Below, piece by piece: positions 19,450 through 25,855 of a DNA stretch of 27,396 nt (positions are counted from its first letter, which is position 1; every line of letters starts with the position of its first letter). This DNA is from a virus. The position numbers and the translations under genes were made by a program. Below the pieces are notes generated by a model. It did no database searches. It had not been told where the DNA came from and saw only the letters and a list, made by a program, of their open reading frames with translations. The stretch lies in the IMG/VR virus record IMGVR_UViG_3300040856_001210, positions 1 to 27,396 of that record. The stretch is one strand, 5' to 3'.

Positions 19450-20065
19450 ATCCTGAGAGACGCTGAGAGGCCGCAGGAGAGCGGTAATTGATCGGGGCCG
19501 CTATGTCGGGTCATCTGGGGGCGTTTATGCGCACTCAGCGGGGCGCACAGAGGCTCTGAGCATCCGCCGCCTGATGTTGGGCGTCCGAGGCGGCAGATCG
19601 AGCGGGTGGCAGGGCCGAGAGATCGAGCGACAGGCCGAGGCGGTGGGCCGAGGTATTGCAGCGGGTCAGGGGATCGATCACAGGCCGAGGCGATGGTCTG
19701 GTGGATATCGTGCATCCGCAGCCCCCGCCCTCTGGCGATATAATCCCGCCAACGAAAGCAAACCGCCCGAATTCATCAGCCCACGACGAAATCACGAACC
19801 GCCGCCCACCCCACGGGGGATGGGGTCTGCGATATATCGGGCCGAGAACTGCTAGGTATACGAACAAGCCCCCGAAAACACGCACGATAGGCCTCAAAGC
19901 CCATGAAATAAGGGGTTTCGGCGCACAGATCGCACCCAAATCACCCCCGCCGCACCCCCATGCGAGTGCCACCCCGGGGGGTACCCGTTAGCGTATACCA
20001 CTTCTCCCAGAGATTGGGATTTCAGCACCGTAAATGGCCCCGAGCCAGCGTTTTGTCAAAATACT

Positions 20066-20098
20066 CGGTGTAATTTTCGGGAGTTTAGGCGGTGTAAT
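20066..20098. repeat. Two direct repeats CGGTGTAAT
   Basis: Copies at 20066-20074 and 20090-20098 are 24 bases apart, slightly over two helical turns, just upstream of the right-arm promoter. They could be sites for one regulator. A related CGGTGCTAAAT is part of the palindrome 30 bases further on. Confidence 0.55.
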
Positions 20099-20127
20099 GT
20101 AAACCAACGAGCGTCTAAGCCTTAATT

Positions 20128-20145
20128 CGGTGCTAAATATAGCAC
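20128..20145. promoter_or_regulatory. Perfect palindrome upstream of the right-arm promoter
   Basis: GGTGCTA and TAGCACC are separated by AATA. The GTGCT-N6-AGCAC core is the same as at 11860-11875 beside attP. It ends six bases before the -35 box, a usual place for a repressor or activator site. Confidence 0.6.
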
Positions 20146-20151
20146 CTAAGT

Positions 20152-20183
20152 ATTGACCTAAGGCCCAGATTTAGCTACCTTAG
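20152..20183 (+). promoter_or_regulatory. Right-arm promoter with overlapping operator
   Basis: TTGACC (20152-20157), a 17-base spacer and TACCTT (20175-20180). CCTAAGG (20156-20162) and CCTTAGG (20177-20183) form an inverted repeat covering parts of both boxes, so a bound dimer would block polymerase. Confidence 0.6.
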
Positions 20184-20232
20184 GCCTATTCGAGACTCGT
20201 TCTCGGGTATGCGCCAGCTAGAAGGACCACGT

Positions 20233-20568
20233 ATGTCGGATTTTGGCGTTAGTTTAGACCTTGAGGTGCCTCTGTACCTAGAGCATGACCTCGAAACGGA
20301 CGATGATGGGACGTTATACCTGAATACGTTCCTGTATATTGGCGAGAATGACGACTCGACTGAGGTTCGGATAGAATTCCAGCCTATTATTGAGACGGTC
20401 ATCGACATTGCTCGTGATTTTAACGACGGCTACAAGCAGTTGTATGGAATTGCGCATGAATTCGAGCGTCATGCATCCCGAATGAGGGATCTGGCGGAGA
20501 AGATGGAAGAATCTATCGTGAATGTGGGCGATCTCTTCGAAGTAGGGGATCTGGATGATGTGGAGTGA
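20233..20568 (+). CDS. Hypothetical acidic protein (111 aa)
   Basis: I chose the ATG at 20233 because AGAAGGA lies upstream; an in-frame ATG at 20209 has no such site. The protein MSDFGVSLDLEVPLYLEHDL is acidic and strand-rich at first, then helical (IIETVIDIARDFNDGYKQLY, EFERHASRMRDLAEKMEESI). No family is recognised. It is the first gene after the right-arm promoter and overlaps the HNH-like gene by 14 bases, so the pair is probably co-translated. An early-expressed acidic protein in this place could be a DNA mimic or regulator, but that is a guess. Confidence 0.75.
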   Translation: MSDFGVSLDLEVPLYLEHDLETDDDGTLYLNTFLYIGENDDSTEVRIEFQPIIETVIDIARDFNDGYKQLYGIAHEFERHASRMRDLAEKMEESIVNVGDLFEVGDLDDVE

Positions 20569-20995
20569 AGAAGAACTCGCTGATTTCTCCAAAGCAGAGA
20601 TGCTGGAAGCCCATGTACGGAAGAAACTAGCTCAGAATCTGGCGGTAGCCGCTAATAGGTGCAAGGAAGCAGGGATTCCGTTTGATATTACGGTAGAAGA
20701 CCTGATGCCGGCTCCATTACATTGTCCCGTCTTCGGTTATAGACTCGATTGGTACAAGGATGGACGTGGAGCGGCGGATGATAGCCCCAGCATTGACCGT
20801 CTGATACCTGAAGACGGATATACGGCAGGGAATGTGCAGATCATCTCCAACAAAGCCAACCGCATCAAGAATGACAGTAATCTGGAAGAGCTACGAAAGG
20901 TAGCTGAGTGGGTAGAGAAGCGCATAACAGAAAAGGCCCGAGCCAATAAGCCCGAGCCTCCCCAGATAACATCACTCTCCTATGGTAGGGTATAG
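20555..20995 (+). CDS. HNH-like endonuclease family protein (146 aa)
   Basis: A helical N-terminus (EEELADFSKAEMLEAHVRKK) precedes the core LHCPVFGYRLDWYKDG, SPSIDRLIPEDGYTAGNVQI and ISNKANRIKND. This series, CPxxGxxL, SPSxDRxxPxxGYxxGNV, SxxANxxK, is the signature of a phage protein group related to HNH/His-Me-finger nucleases. The first catalytic His is not obvious (SIDR instead of a His motif) and only one of the usual cysteines is present, so it could be a degenerate binding protein or a nicking enzyme. HNH enzymes often assist terminase, whose genes lie 2.6 kb downstream. The start overlaps the previous gene. Confidence 0.72.
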   Translation: MMWSEEELADFSKAEMLEAHVRKKLAQNLAVAANRCKEAGIPFDITVEDLMPAPLHCPVFGYRLDWYKDGRGAADDSPSIDRLIPEDGYTAGNVQIISNKANRIKNDSNLEELRKVAEWVEKRITEKARANKPEPPQITSLSYGRV

Positions 20996-21006
20996 ATTTA
21001 GCCCCC

Positions 21007-21027
21007 CCTAACCACAGTTAGGATTTT
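21007..21027 (+). terminator. Weak intrinsic terminator
   Basis: CCTAAC, a CACA loop and GTTAGG are followed by ATTTT, between the HNH-like gene and the next promoter. Confidence 0.55.
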
Positions 21028-21078
21028 ACCATGAAATTAGCTAGTGGGCAAGTTGTAATTTAGCAACAACTCTTACCG

Positions 21079-21108
21079 TTGACCTATCTATGCCGTCTGA
21101 GGTATAAT
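21079..21108 (+). promoter_or_regulatory. Strong sigma-70-type promoter
   Basis: TTGACC (21079-21084), an 18-base spacer and a perfect TATAAT (21103-21108), 37 bases before the next gene. It probably drives the late-region genes leading to terminase. Confidence 0.82.
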
Positions 21109-21145
21109 AATAGGGTGGCGGCTACACCATTTAGTGGTTAGGCCA

Positions 21146-21403
21146 ATGACAATCAATCTCATATACATCCGTGCAGCCATAGAGGCGAATACTGGCGTGA
21201 GGCTCAGTCTAGAGCGCACCCGAGAGTATCTCGTAGAAGAAGGCCTCATTACCCAGCGACAGGCGGATGAAGAAGCAGGGATCTTCCGAGGCTACGGCGA
21301 GTTCTATAACGAGGACTTTGCATCCAGCCTCATTAAGGAAGATCCGCAGGACGTTAAAGAGGATCTCGAATGGGAGGTCCGTAATCTGGAGAATTCTCGA
21401 TGA
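21146..21403 (+). CDS. Hypothetical protein (85 aa)
   Basis: The ATG at 21146 follows a TTAGG site; an upstream in-frame GTG is less likely. MTINLIYIRAAIEANTGVRL and SLERTREYLVEEGLITQRQA form two or three helices in an arrangement like a small helix-turn-helix or adaptor, followed by an acidic C-terminus (EDPQDVKEDLEWEVRNLE). No family is recognised. It is the first gene behind the strong promoter and overlaps the next start by ATGA, so it leads a tightly coupled operon running to the packaging genes. Confidence 0.75.
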   Translation: MTINLIYIRAAIEANTGVRLSLERTREYLVEEGLITQRQADEEAGIFRGYGEFYNEDFASSLIKEDPQDVKEDLEWEVRNLENSR

Positions 21404-21606
21404 AAGTGCAAAAGGCAAATTGTGGTGCGTCTGTGAAAGCAGCAATGGGCGGCTACATGGAAGTCGGTAAAGGCAAGGGCTTTAGCTCTGGCGGTATGGC
21501 TGAGAAGAAGCGTACTGACAAAGCCAAGAAAGACGGCTCCTACAAGAAAGGCGAAGTCGTTGAGGCCAGCTACGGCGGCATGGCGAAAAAGAAGAAAAAG
21601 AAATGA
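21400..21606 (+). CDS. Small Lys/Gly-rich protein (68 aa)
   Basis: MKVQKANCGASVKAAMGGYM is followed by two similar GGMA-type segments (SSGGMAEKKRTDKAKK and YGGMAKKKKKK). The protein is very basic and probably disordered. Short GGMxKKK proteins are common near packaging and structural genes in marine phages; they may bind nucleic acid or act in head assembly, but this is unproven. Its start overlaps the previous stop and its stop overlaps the next start, both as ATGA. Confidence 0.75.
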   Translation: MKVQKANCGASVKAAMGGYMEVGKGKGFSSGGMAEKKRTDKAKKDGSYKKGEVVEASYGGMAKKKKKK

Positions 21607-21797
21607 CGGCTTGGGTAGCACTTATCTATTTATGCTCACCGTTGGCGGATAAGTGTACATTGATAGGTTCTACCCAGCTATTCTACAAGAATGAGGCCTG
21701 TCTCCAAGAGATGGTTAAAGTCGGACAAGCCTACGAGTTCCAAGGATTCACAGTCGATGGTTATTGCCATCGTATAATCATTGACCCGATAACATAG
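21603..21797 (+). CDS. Small protein with hydrophobic N-terminus (64 aa)
   Basis: MTAWVALIYLCSPLADKC starts with a short apolar segment, too brief for a sure membrane span but compatible with a weak signal or anchor. The rest has four more-or-less evenly placed cysteines and a GYCHRIIID end, which could form disulfides outside the cytoplasm. No family is recognised. Translation is coupled to the preceding gene by an ATGA overlap. Confidence 0.65.
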   Translation: MTAWVALIYLCSPLADKCTLIGSTQLFYKNEACLQEMVKVGQAYEFQGFTVDGYCHRIIIDPIT

Positions 21798-21823
21798 CGG
21801 GTATTCCAATTCAGTCAGTACTA

Positions 21824-21848
21824 CGCACCCAACTAGGTGCGGTATAAT
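21824..21848 (+). promoter_or_regulatory. Palindrome and TATAAT box before the DUF1127 gene
   Basis: CGCACC (21824-21829) and GGTGCG (21836-21841) form an inverted repeat directly before TATAAT (21843-21848). No good -35 box is visible at normal spacing, so the palindrome may be an activator site taking its place. Confidence 0.5.
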
Positions 21849-21875
21849 TACCATAACCAGACAATGGAGGTAATT

Positions 21876-22031
21876 ATGAACTGGCTAAAGAACATCTTTC
21901 ACAAAATAGCAGAAGCACAAGAGAAACGGGCACAGTACTGGATGCTCCAGAACTTATCCGACAAAGAGCTTCGAGACATCGGCATAGGCCGAGGACAAAT
22001 CAGGGAAGCGATATACGGAGATGCTGGCTGA
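21876..22031 (+). CDS. DUF1127 family protein (51 aa)
   Basis: The C-terminal half, WMLQNLSDKELRDIGIGRGQ followed by IREAIYGDAG, is a full DUF1127 motif (LSDxELxDIGxxRxxI). In Alphaproteobacteria such small proteins are abundant, and at least some bind RNA and affect RNA turnover, phosphate and carbon responses. TGGAGG lies before the ATG at 21876, which I prefer to an upstream in-frame ATG at 21837. The gene has its own TATAAT-palindrome region. A phage copy could retune host RNA metabolism, but could equally be recently captured host DNA. Confidence 0.87.
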   Translation: MNWLKNIFHKIAEAQEKRAQYWMLQNLSDKELRDIGIGRGQIREAIYGDAG

Positions 22032-22470
22032 ACTTGCCGCTGCCAATGCCGCATTCGGGGTCATAAAAACTGCGATCTCCAATTCCAAGGAATTAGCTGA
22101 TTGCGCTAAATCTATCGCTGCATTCGTCGGCGCAGAAGAAGACCTCAAGGCCAAGGCAGAGAAACGAAAGAAGAACCCTTTCAATAAGGCTCTAGGTAAG
22201 GACGCCAATGATTTCGAAGAGTTCTTGGCCCTTGAGAAGATTGCCCAGCAAAAGGCTGCCCTCCAGTCGCATATGCGGCTATTTGGAAGGCCCGGAATGT
22301 ATGATGCGTGGGTCGAGTACCAAGCTAAAGCCCGTACCGCCCGTAAGGAAGCTCAGAGACAACGTGAGAAAGAACGGCAAGAACTCTTAGAGGTTCTGAC
22401 GTGGGTCTTCATAGTTCTCGTGGTCTGGGGCGGGGCGGGTTACGGCCTATACTACTACTTCACACGGTAA
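22021..22470 (+). CDS. Hypothetical protein with C-terminal membrane anchor (149 aa)
   Basis: An Ala-rich helical start (MLAELAAANAAFGVIKTAIS) is followed by a basic stretch (KAKAEKRKKNPFNKALGK), a long charged helix (KARTARKEAQRQREKERQEL) and one apolar span near the end (VLTWVFIVLVVWGGAGYGLY). This looks like a cytoplasmic coiled coil fixed to the inner membrane by its C-terminus. The gene overlaps the end of the DUF1127 gene by 11 bases. In this pre-terminase region a role in lysis or DNA ejection is possible; no family is known to me. Confidence 0.75.
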   Translation: MLAELAAANAAFGVIKTAISNSKELADCAKSIAAFVGAEEDLKAKAEKRKKNPFNKALGKDANDFEEFLALEKIAQQKAALQSHMRLFGRPGMYDAWVEYQAKARTARKEAQRQREKERQELLEVLTWVFIVLVVWGGAGYGLYYYFTR

Positions 22471-22474
22471 GAAT

Positions 22475-22714
22475 ATGGCTATCGATAAATCCAAGATGAA
22501 ATGCAACAAGCCACGTCGGACGCCAGATGGTCCGAAGAAGTTTGTGGTCAAGGCTTGTAAGGACGGCAAAGAGAAGATCGTCCGATTTGGTGACCCTGAC
22601 ATGAAGATCAAGAAGAGCAACCCGAAACGTCGAAAGGCATTTCGGTCCCGTCATAATTGTAAGACGGCGAATGACAAGTTCACCGCTCGTTATTGGTCAT
22701 GCAAGAATTGGTAG
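22475..22714 (+). CDS. Small basic Cys/Trp protein common in marine phages (79 aa)
   Basis: MAIDKSKMKCNKPRRTPDGP, then KKFVVKACKDGKEKIVRFGD and RRKAFRSRHNCKTANDKFTA with YWSCKNW at the end. I recognise this pattern (MKCNKPxRTPxxxKKxVVKAC, KIVRFGD, FxxRH, YWxCKxW) as recurring in marine phage genomes near packaging genes. Four cysteines suggest metal binding. Its biochemical role has not been shown to my knowledge. The start is five bases after the previous stop. Confidence 0.78.
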   Translation: MAIDKSKMKCNKPRRTPDGPKKFVVKACKDGKEKIVRFGDPDMKIKKSNPKRRKAFRSRHNCKTANDKFTARYWSCKNW

Positions 22715-22720
22715 GTCAGT

Positions 22721-22855
22721 ATGTCCCTAGTTAAGAACATCAACAAACGAAAAAAGGCGGGTACTAGCCGCTCTAAGAAGAACAGCACCATAAGTGATAA
22801 GGCATATAAAGATATGCAAAAGGGCTGGCCTAAGAAAAAGAAGGCCAAGAAGTAA
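22721..22855 (+). CDS. Small Lys-rich protein (44 aa)
   Basis: MSLVKNINKRKKAGTSRSKK continues NSTISDKAYKDMQKGWPKKK and KAKK. The ISDKAYxxMQKGW segment recurs in small basic proteins of marine phages. The frame begins six bases after the previous stop and its TAA overlaps the next ATG (TAATG), which supports reality. It is probably a nucleic-acid-binding or disordered accessory to the packaging module. Confidence 0.72.
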   Translation: MSLVKNINKRKKAGTSRSKKNSTISDKAYKDMQKGWPKKKKAKK

Positions 22856-23331
22856 TGAAGGCCTATGGACTCCACGGCACCTTAGAGAAGGTTAAGAATG
22901 CTAATGGCCCAGCCCAGCATCTTGCCTGTGCTATGTGCGGCCTAATTATGGCGGGAATGTTTGCCACCCATGTAGATACCATTTTGATCTGCGCATGGGG
23001 CACAATGAGCATTCTAGTGGTTGCAGCTACGGTATGGCTCCCACGTATCCTTTTGAAGTACACGCTACTAGCTGATTTCATTCTGAGTATGGTCGTACTG
23101 TTTCAGTACATGATGTACGAAGAACCAAAGCCGATGGAGAATATATACTACACGGCGACTGCTAATGGGATGGTAGAGGCTGTACGGCCTATGACCCACA
23201 TGCCCATGACAACAGTAGATGAGGTAGCACACGCAGCGGCATTGATCTGGTTGGCGGGGTGGAGCCTGTATCTAGCAAACCTAGTCCACAGACAGATTCT
23301 AGAACACAAGAGATTCGTAGATGTCCACTGA
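22855..23331 (+). CDS. Polytopic membrane protein (158 aa)
   Basis: Four apolar segments are visible at about residues 23-38, 42-61, 66-86 and 126-143 (for example MSILVVAATVWLPRILLKYT and LLADFILSMVVLFQYMMYEE). Between the third and fourth lies a soluble loop of about 40 residues. The C-terminus is basic and likely cytoplasmic. Lying just before a small membrane-anchored coiled-coil gene and the terminase genes, it may belong to the lysis system, perhaps as a holin, though it is larger than most holins. I recognise no specific family. Confidence 0.75.
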   Translation: MKAYGLHGTLEKVKNANGPAQHLACAMCGLIMAGMFATHVDTILICAWGTMSILVVAATVWLPRILLKYTLLADFILSMVVLFQYMMYEEPKPMENIYYTATANGMVEAVRPMTHMPMTTVDEVAHAAALIWLAGWSLYLANLVHRQILEHKRFVDVH

Positions 23332-23614
23332 CCAACTAATTCCCATCATCGTTGCTTTAGTATCGGCAGGGGGTCTTTGGACCTATTTGTCTAAACGTGC
23401 AGAACACAAGTTTAAGGCAAGTCAGGAAGACAAAAGCCAACGGGCAGAATTTCAGGAAACCCTGAAAGAGCAAGTAGAACGGTTATCCGAAAAACTGGAT
23501 AAAGTGCTTGCCGATAAAGAACAGTTGCTGCGTGAAGTCTCAGAGCTAAAGGCCTCATTGGCCCGAGCCGAGGCTACAATCCAGCATCTTGAGCAAAGGT
23601 TAATGAGCAAATGA
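23321..23614 (+). CDS. Membrane-anchored coiled-coil protein, possible holin or i-spanin type (97 aa)
   Basis: MSTDQLIPIIVALVSAGGLW forms a single N-terminal span, followed by a continuous coiled coil (FQETLKEQVERLSEKLDKVL, REVSELKASLARAEATIQHL). One short N-terminal anchor and a heptad-rich outer part is the build of inner-membrane spanins and of some holin-like proteins. No endolysin or outer-membrane spanin is seen beside it, so the lysis role is an inference from shape and position. It overlaps its neighbours on both sides. Confidence 0.68.
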   Translation: MSTDQLIPIIVALVSAGGLWTYLSKRAEHKFKASQEDKSQRAEFQETLKEQVERLSEKLDKVLADKEQLLREVSELKASLARAEATIQHLEQRLMSK

Positions 23615-24000
23615 GCGACGGTCCAAAGAAACTCACTGACAGGCAGGAAGCCTTCCTAGACGCTCTTTTAGGAGAAGCACAAGGCAATGTACGTCAGGCA
23701 ATGCGTATAGCAGGATATTCAGACGCTACTCGCATCAACGAAGCTATCGCCCCAATCAAAGACGAGATCGTAGACCGAGCGTCTATGATGCTGGCGTCCA
23801 ACGCACCGAAGGCCGTCTTAGGTATTATCGGCGTATTAGATGATCCTAGTGCTATGGGTGCTAGGAATGCTGTGGCGGCTGCCCGTGAAGTCTTAGACCG
23901 TTCAGGTCTGGTGAAGAAAGAACAGGTAGAAGTCAAAGGGGTAGAGGGTGGCGTATTCATCCTTCCGCCGAAGAAGTCTGAAGAAGATGGCTTGGGATAA
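23611..24000 (+). CDS. terS: Terminase small subunit (129 aa)
   Basis: KLTDRQEAFLDALLGEAQGN, then VRQAMRIAGYSDATRINEAI, is the helix-turn-helix DNA-recognition region typical of small terminase subunits. A helical oligomerisation region (RNAVAAAREVLDRSGL) and a C-terminal strand (EVKGVEGGVFILPPKK) follow, the last of which usually contacts the large subunit or portal. Its position directly before the large terminase gene with a 14-base overlap confirms the call. It should select phage DNA for packaging. Confidence 0.88.
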   Translation: MSDGPKKLTDRQEAFLDALLGEAQGNVRQAMRIAGYSDATRINEAIAPIKDEIVDRASMMLASNAPKAVLGIIGVLDDPSAMGARNAVAAAREVLDRSGLVKKEQVEVKGVEGGVFILPPKKSEEDGLG

Positions 24001-25852
24001 CAAAACCCGACGTAATAAAACACAAAGCATCCCGTATGCTTACAAGGCGGACGAAGAAGATCCGCTACTACTCATACCCGACGAGGAGATTGTGGCCCTT
24101 ACCGAAGAGGCTATGGACTACCTCGACAAAGGACACTCACTCAGAGAGACTGCACATTGGTTATCAGAAAAATCTGGTAGAACGATATCCCACCAAGGCT
24201 TGAGCAATATTTGGCGGCGACATCGTAAAAGTGAAAGACAAAAGACACTCGATAAGTCTAACCGCAAACGCAAGCCTAAGACATCCAAGGAAAAGGCAGA
24301 AGCTCGGTTGAAGCGTAAGATAGCAGACACGAAGCGTGTCCGCACTATGACCGAGAAGAAGCTGGCTCAGTTGGAAGAAAAGGAACTCCCCGAGAGGCTC
24401 GGGATGCCTTCTCAGGGCATAAGCGAGGAGCTAGACTTTGAGGCAGTACCCGAAGAACGGGAAGTCATATTCAAACCAAACCCCGGTCCGCAGACAGAAT
24501 TCTTGGCGGCACCAGAAAGAGAAGTCCTATATGGCGGGGCCGCAGGTGGCGGCAAGAGCTTTGGACTACTCGCAGATCCCCTCAGATATTTTGCTGTACC
24601 TGACTTCAACGGACTCATCCTTCGACGCACAAACGACGAGCTTCGAGAGCTTGTGTGGAAAAGTCAGGAACTTTATCCGAAAGCGTACCCGGGAGCGAAA
24701 TGGCAGGAGAAGAAGAGCCAGTGGGTCTTCCCGTCTGGAGCAAGACTATGGATGACATATCTGGAACGTGACGAAGACGTTCTGCGTTACCAAGGTCAGG
24801 CCTTCTCCTATATTGCCTTCGACGAATTAACTCAGCATCCGACGCCCTTTGCGTGGACTTATATGCGGTCTCGTCTTCGTACTACGAACCCTGACCTGCC
24901 AGTCTTTATGAGGGCGACTACCAACCCCGGCGGTCCCGGACATGCTTGGGTTAAGGCGATGTTTATCGATCCCGCACCTGCGGGTCGTCCATTCGTCGCC
25001 ACTGACTTAGAGTCTGGTGAGCCACTTCTCTACCCAGAGAACCATGAACGGGCAGGTGAGCCGTTGTTCTATCGACGGTTTATCCCTGCTACATTGAGAG
25101 ACAACCCTTATCTCTTCGACGAGGGCACCTACGAAACTAACCTGCTATCTCTACCCGAGATGCAGCGTAGGCAGCTACTCGAAGGGGATTGGGCTATTGC
25201 AGACGGGGCTGCATTCCCTGAGTTTAAGCAGTCGGTGCATGTTACAGAGCCATTTGAGATCCCAAGTGATTGGCGTCGATTCCGTTCTTGTGACTACGGC
25301 TATAGCTCTTATAGTGCGGTACACTGGTTTGCTATTGACCCATCTTACGAAACACTTTATTGTTACCGTGAGTTGTACGTTAGTAAGCACACAGGCAGGG
25401 ACTTAGCTAAAGCAATCCTTGACCTAGAACAGGGCGAAAGTGTACAATATGGTATACTCGATAGTTCTTGCTGGCATAATCGAGGACAGATCGGACCAAG
25501 CATTGCAGAGGAAATGATAGCGACAGGATGTCGTTGGAGACCCTCAGATCGTAGTGCAGGTGCCCGAGTAGCTGGTAAGAACAGACTCCACGAACTGCTA
25601 AAGGTAGACGAAGAGACCGAATTGCCCGGTATCGTATTCTTCAATACCTGCCGACAAATCATAGCAGACTTTCCCGTTATCCCGTCAGACCCGAAGGGAT
25701 CGGATGACATAGACCCTCGATATAAAAGTGACCACGCATATGACTCGGTACGGTACGCCGCAATGTCCCGTCCCAAAGCCTTCTCTCCATTCGAGATGAG
25801 CGGCAAACCCATAACGCAGTGGCAACCTTCAGACTCAGTATTTGGATACTAA
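23987..25852 (+). CDS. terL: Terminase large subunit with N-terminal HTH extension (621 aa)
   Basis: This is the packaging motor and nuclease. The ATPase has Walker A GGAAGGGKS (183-191) and Walker B YIAFDEL (Asp280-Glu281), with TTNPGG (312-317) as coupling motif. The nuclease has Asp437 (SCDYGYSS), Asp493 (ILDSSC) and a late Asp in DHAYDSVRYA. The first 165 residues are an extension not needed by the motor: residues 49-80 (HSLRETAHWLSEKSGRTISH, ending IWRRHR) read as a helix-turn-helix followed by a basic linker. I use the ATG at 23987, inside the end of terS. It may add a second DNA-recognition module to packaging. Confidence 0.95.
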   Translation: MAWDNKTRRNKTQSIPYAYKADEEDPLLLIPDEEIVALTEEAMDYLDKGHSLRETAHWLSEKSGRTISHQGLSNIWRRHRKSERQKTLDKSNRKRKPKTSKEKAEARLKRKIADTKRVRTMTEKKLAQLEEKELPERLGMPSQGISEELDFEAVPEEREVIFKPNPGPQTEFLAAPEREVLYGGAAGGGKSFGLLADPLRYFAVPDFNGLILRRTNDELRELVWKSQELYPKAYPGAKWQEKKSQWVFPSGARLWMTYLERDEDVLRYQGQAFSYIAFDELTQHPTPFAWTYMRSRLRTTNPDLPVFMRATTNPGGPGHAWVKAMFIDPAPAGRPFVATDLESGEPLLYPENHERAGEPLFYRRFIPATLRDNPYLFDEGTYETNLLSLPEMQRRQLLEGDWAIADGAAFPEFKQSVHVTEPFEIPSDWRRFRSCDYGYSSYSAVHWFAIDPSYETLYCYRELYVSKHTGRDLAKAILDLEQGESVQYGILDSSCWHNRGQIGPSIAEEMIATGCRWRPSDRSAGARVAGKNRLHELLKVDEETELPGIVFFNTCRQIIADFPVIPSDPKGSDDIDPRYKSDHAYDSVRYAAMSRPKAFSPFEMSGKPITQWQPSDSVFGY

Positions 25853-25855
25853 CAC

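Larger units (their letters stand above)
19396..20232. other. Long gene-free region at the right end of the island
   Basis: The first 600 bases are GC-rich, with repeated GGCCGAGG words (near 19614-19690 and 19841), palindromes such as CCCCGGGG near 19974-19981, and a CCCCA/TGGGG hairpin near 19813-19829. The last 230 bases are AT-richer and hold direct repeats, a palindrome and a promoter. Open frames in the first part overlap on both strands, lack ribosome-binding sites and have compositions typical of chance frames, so I call no gene. A replication origin, centromere-like site or structured RNA is possible. Confidence 0.55.

Noticed and set aside
19535-19972. Overlapping frames on both strands in the GC-rich empty region
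   Set aside because: They lack ribosome-binding sites, overlap each other on opposite strands, and have Pro/Arg/Gly-rich chance-like compositions.
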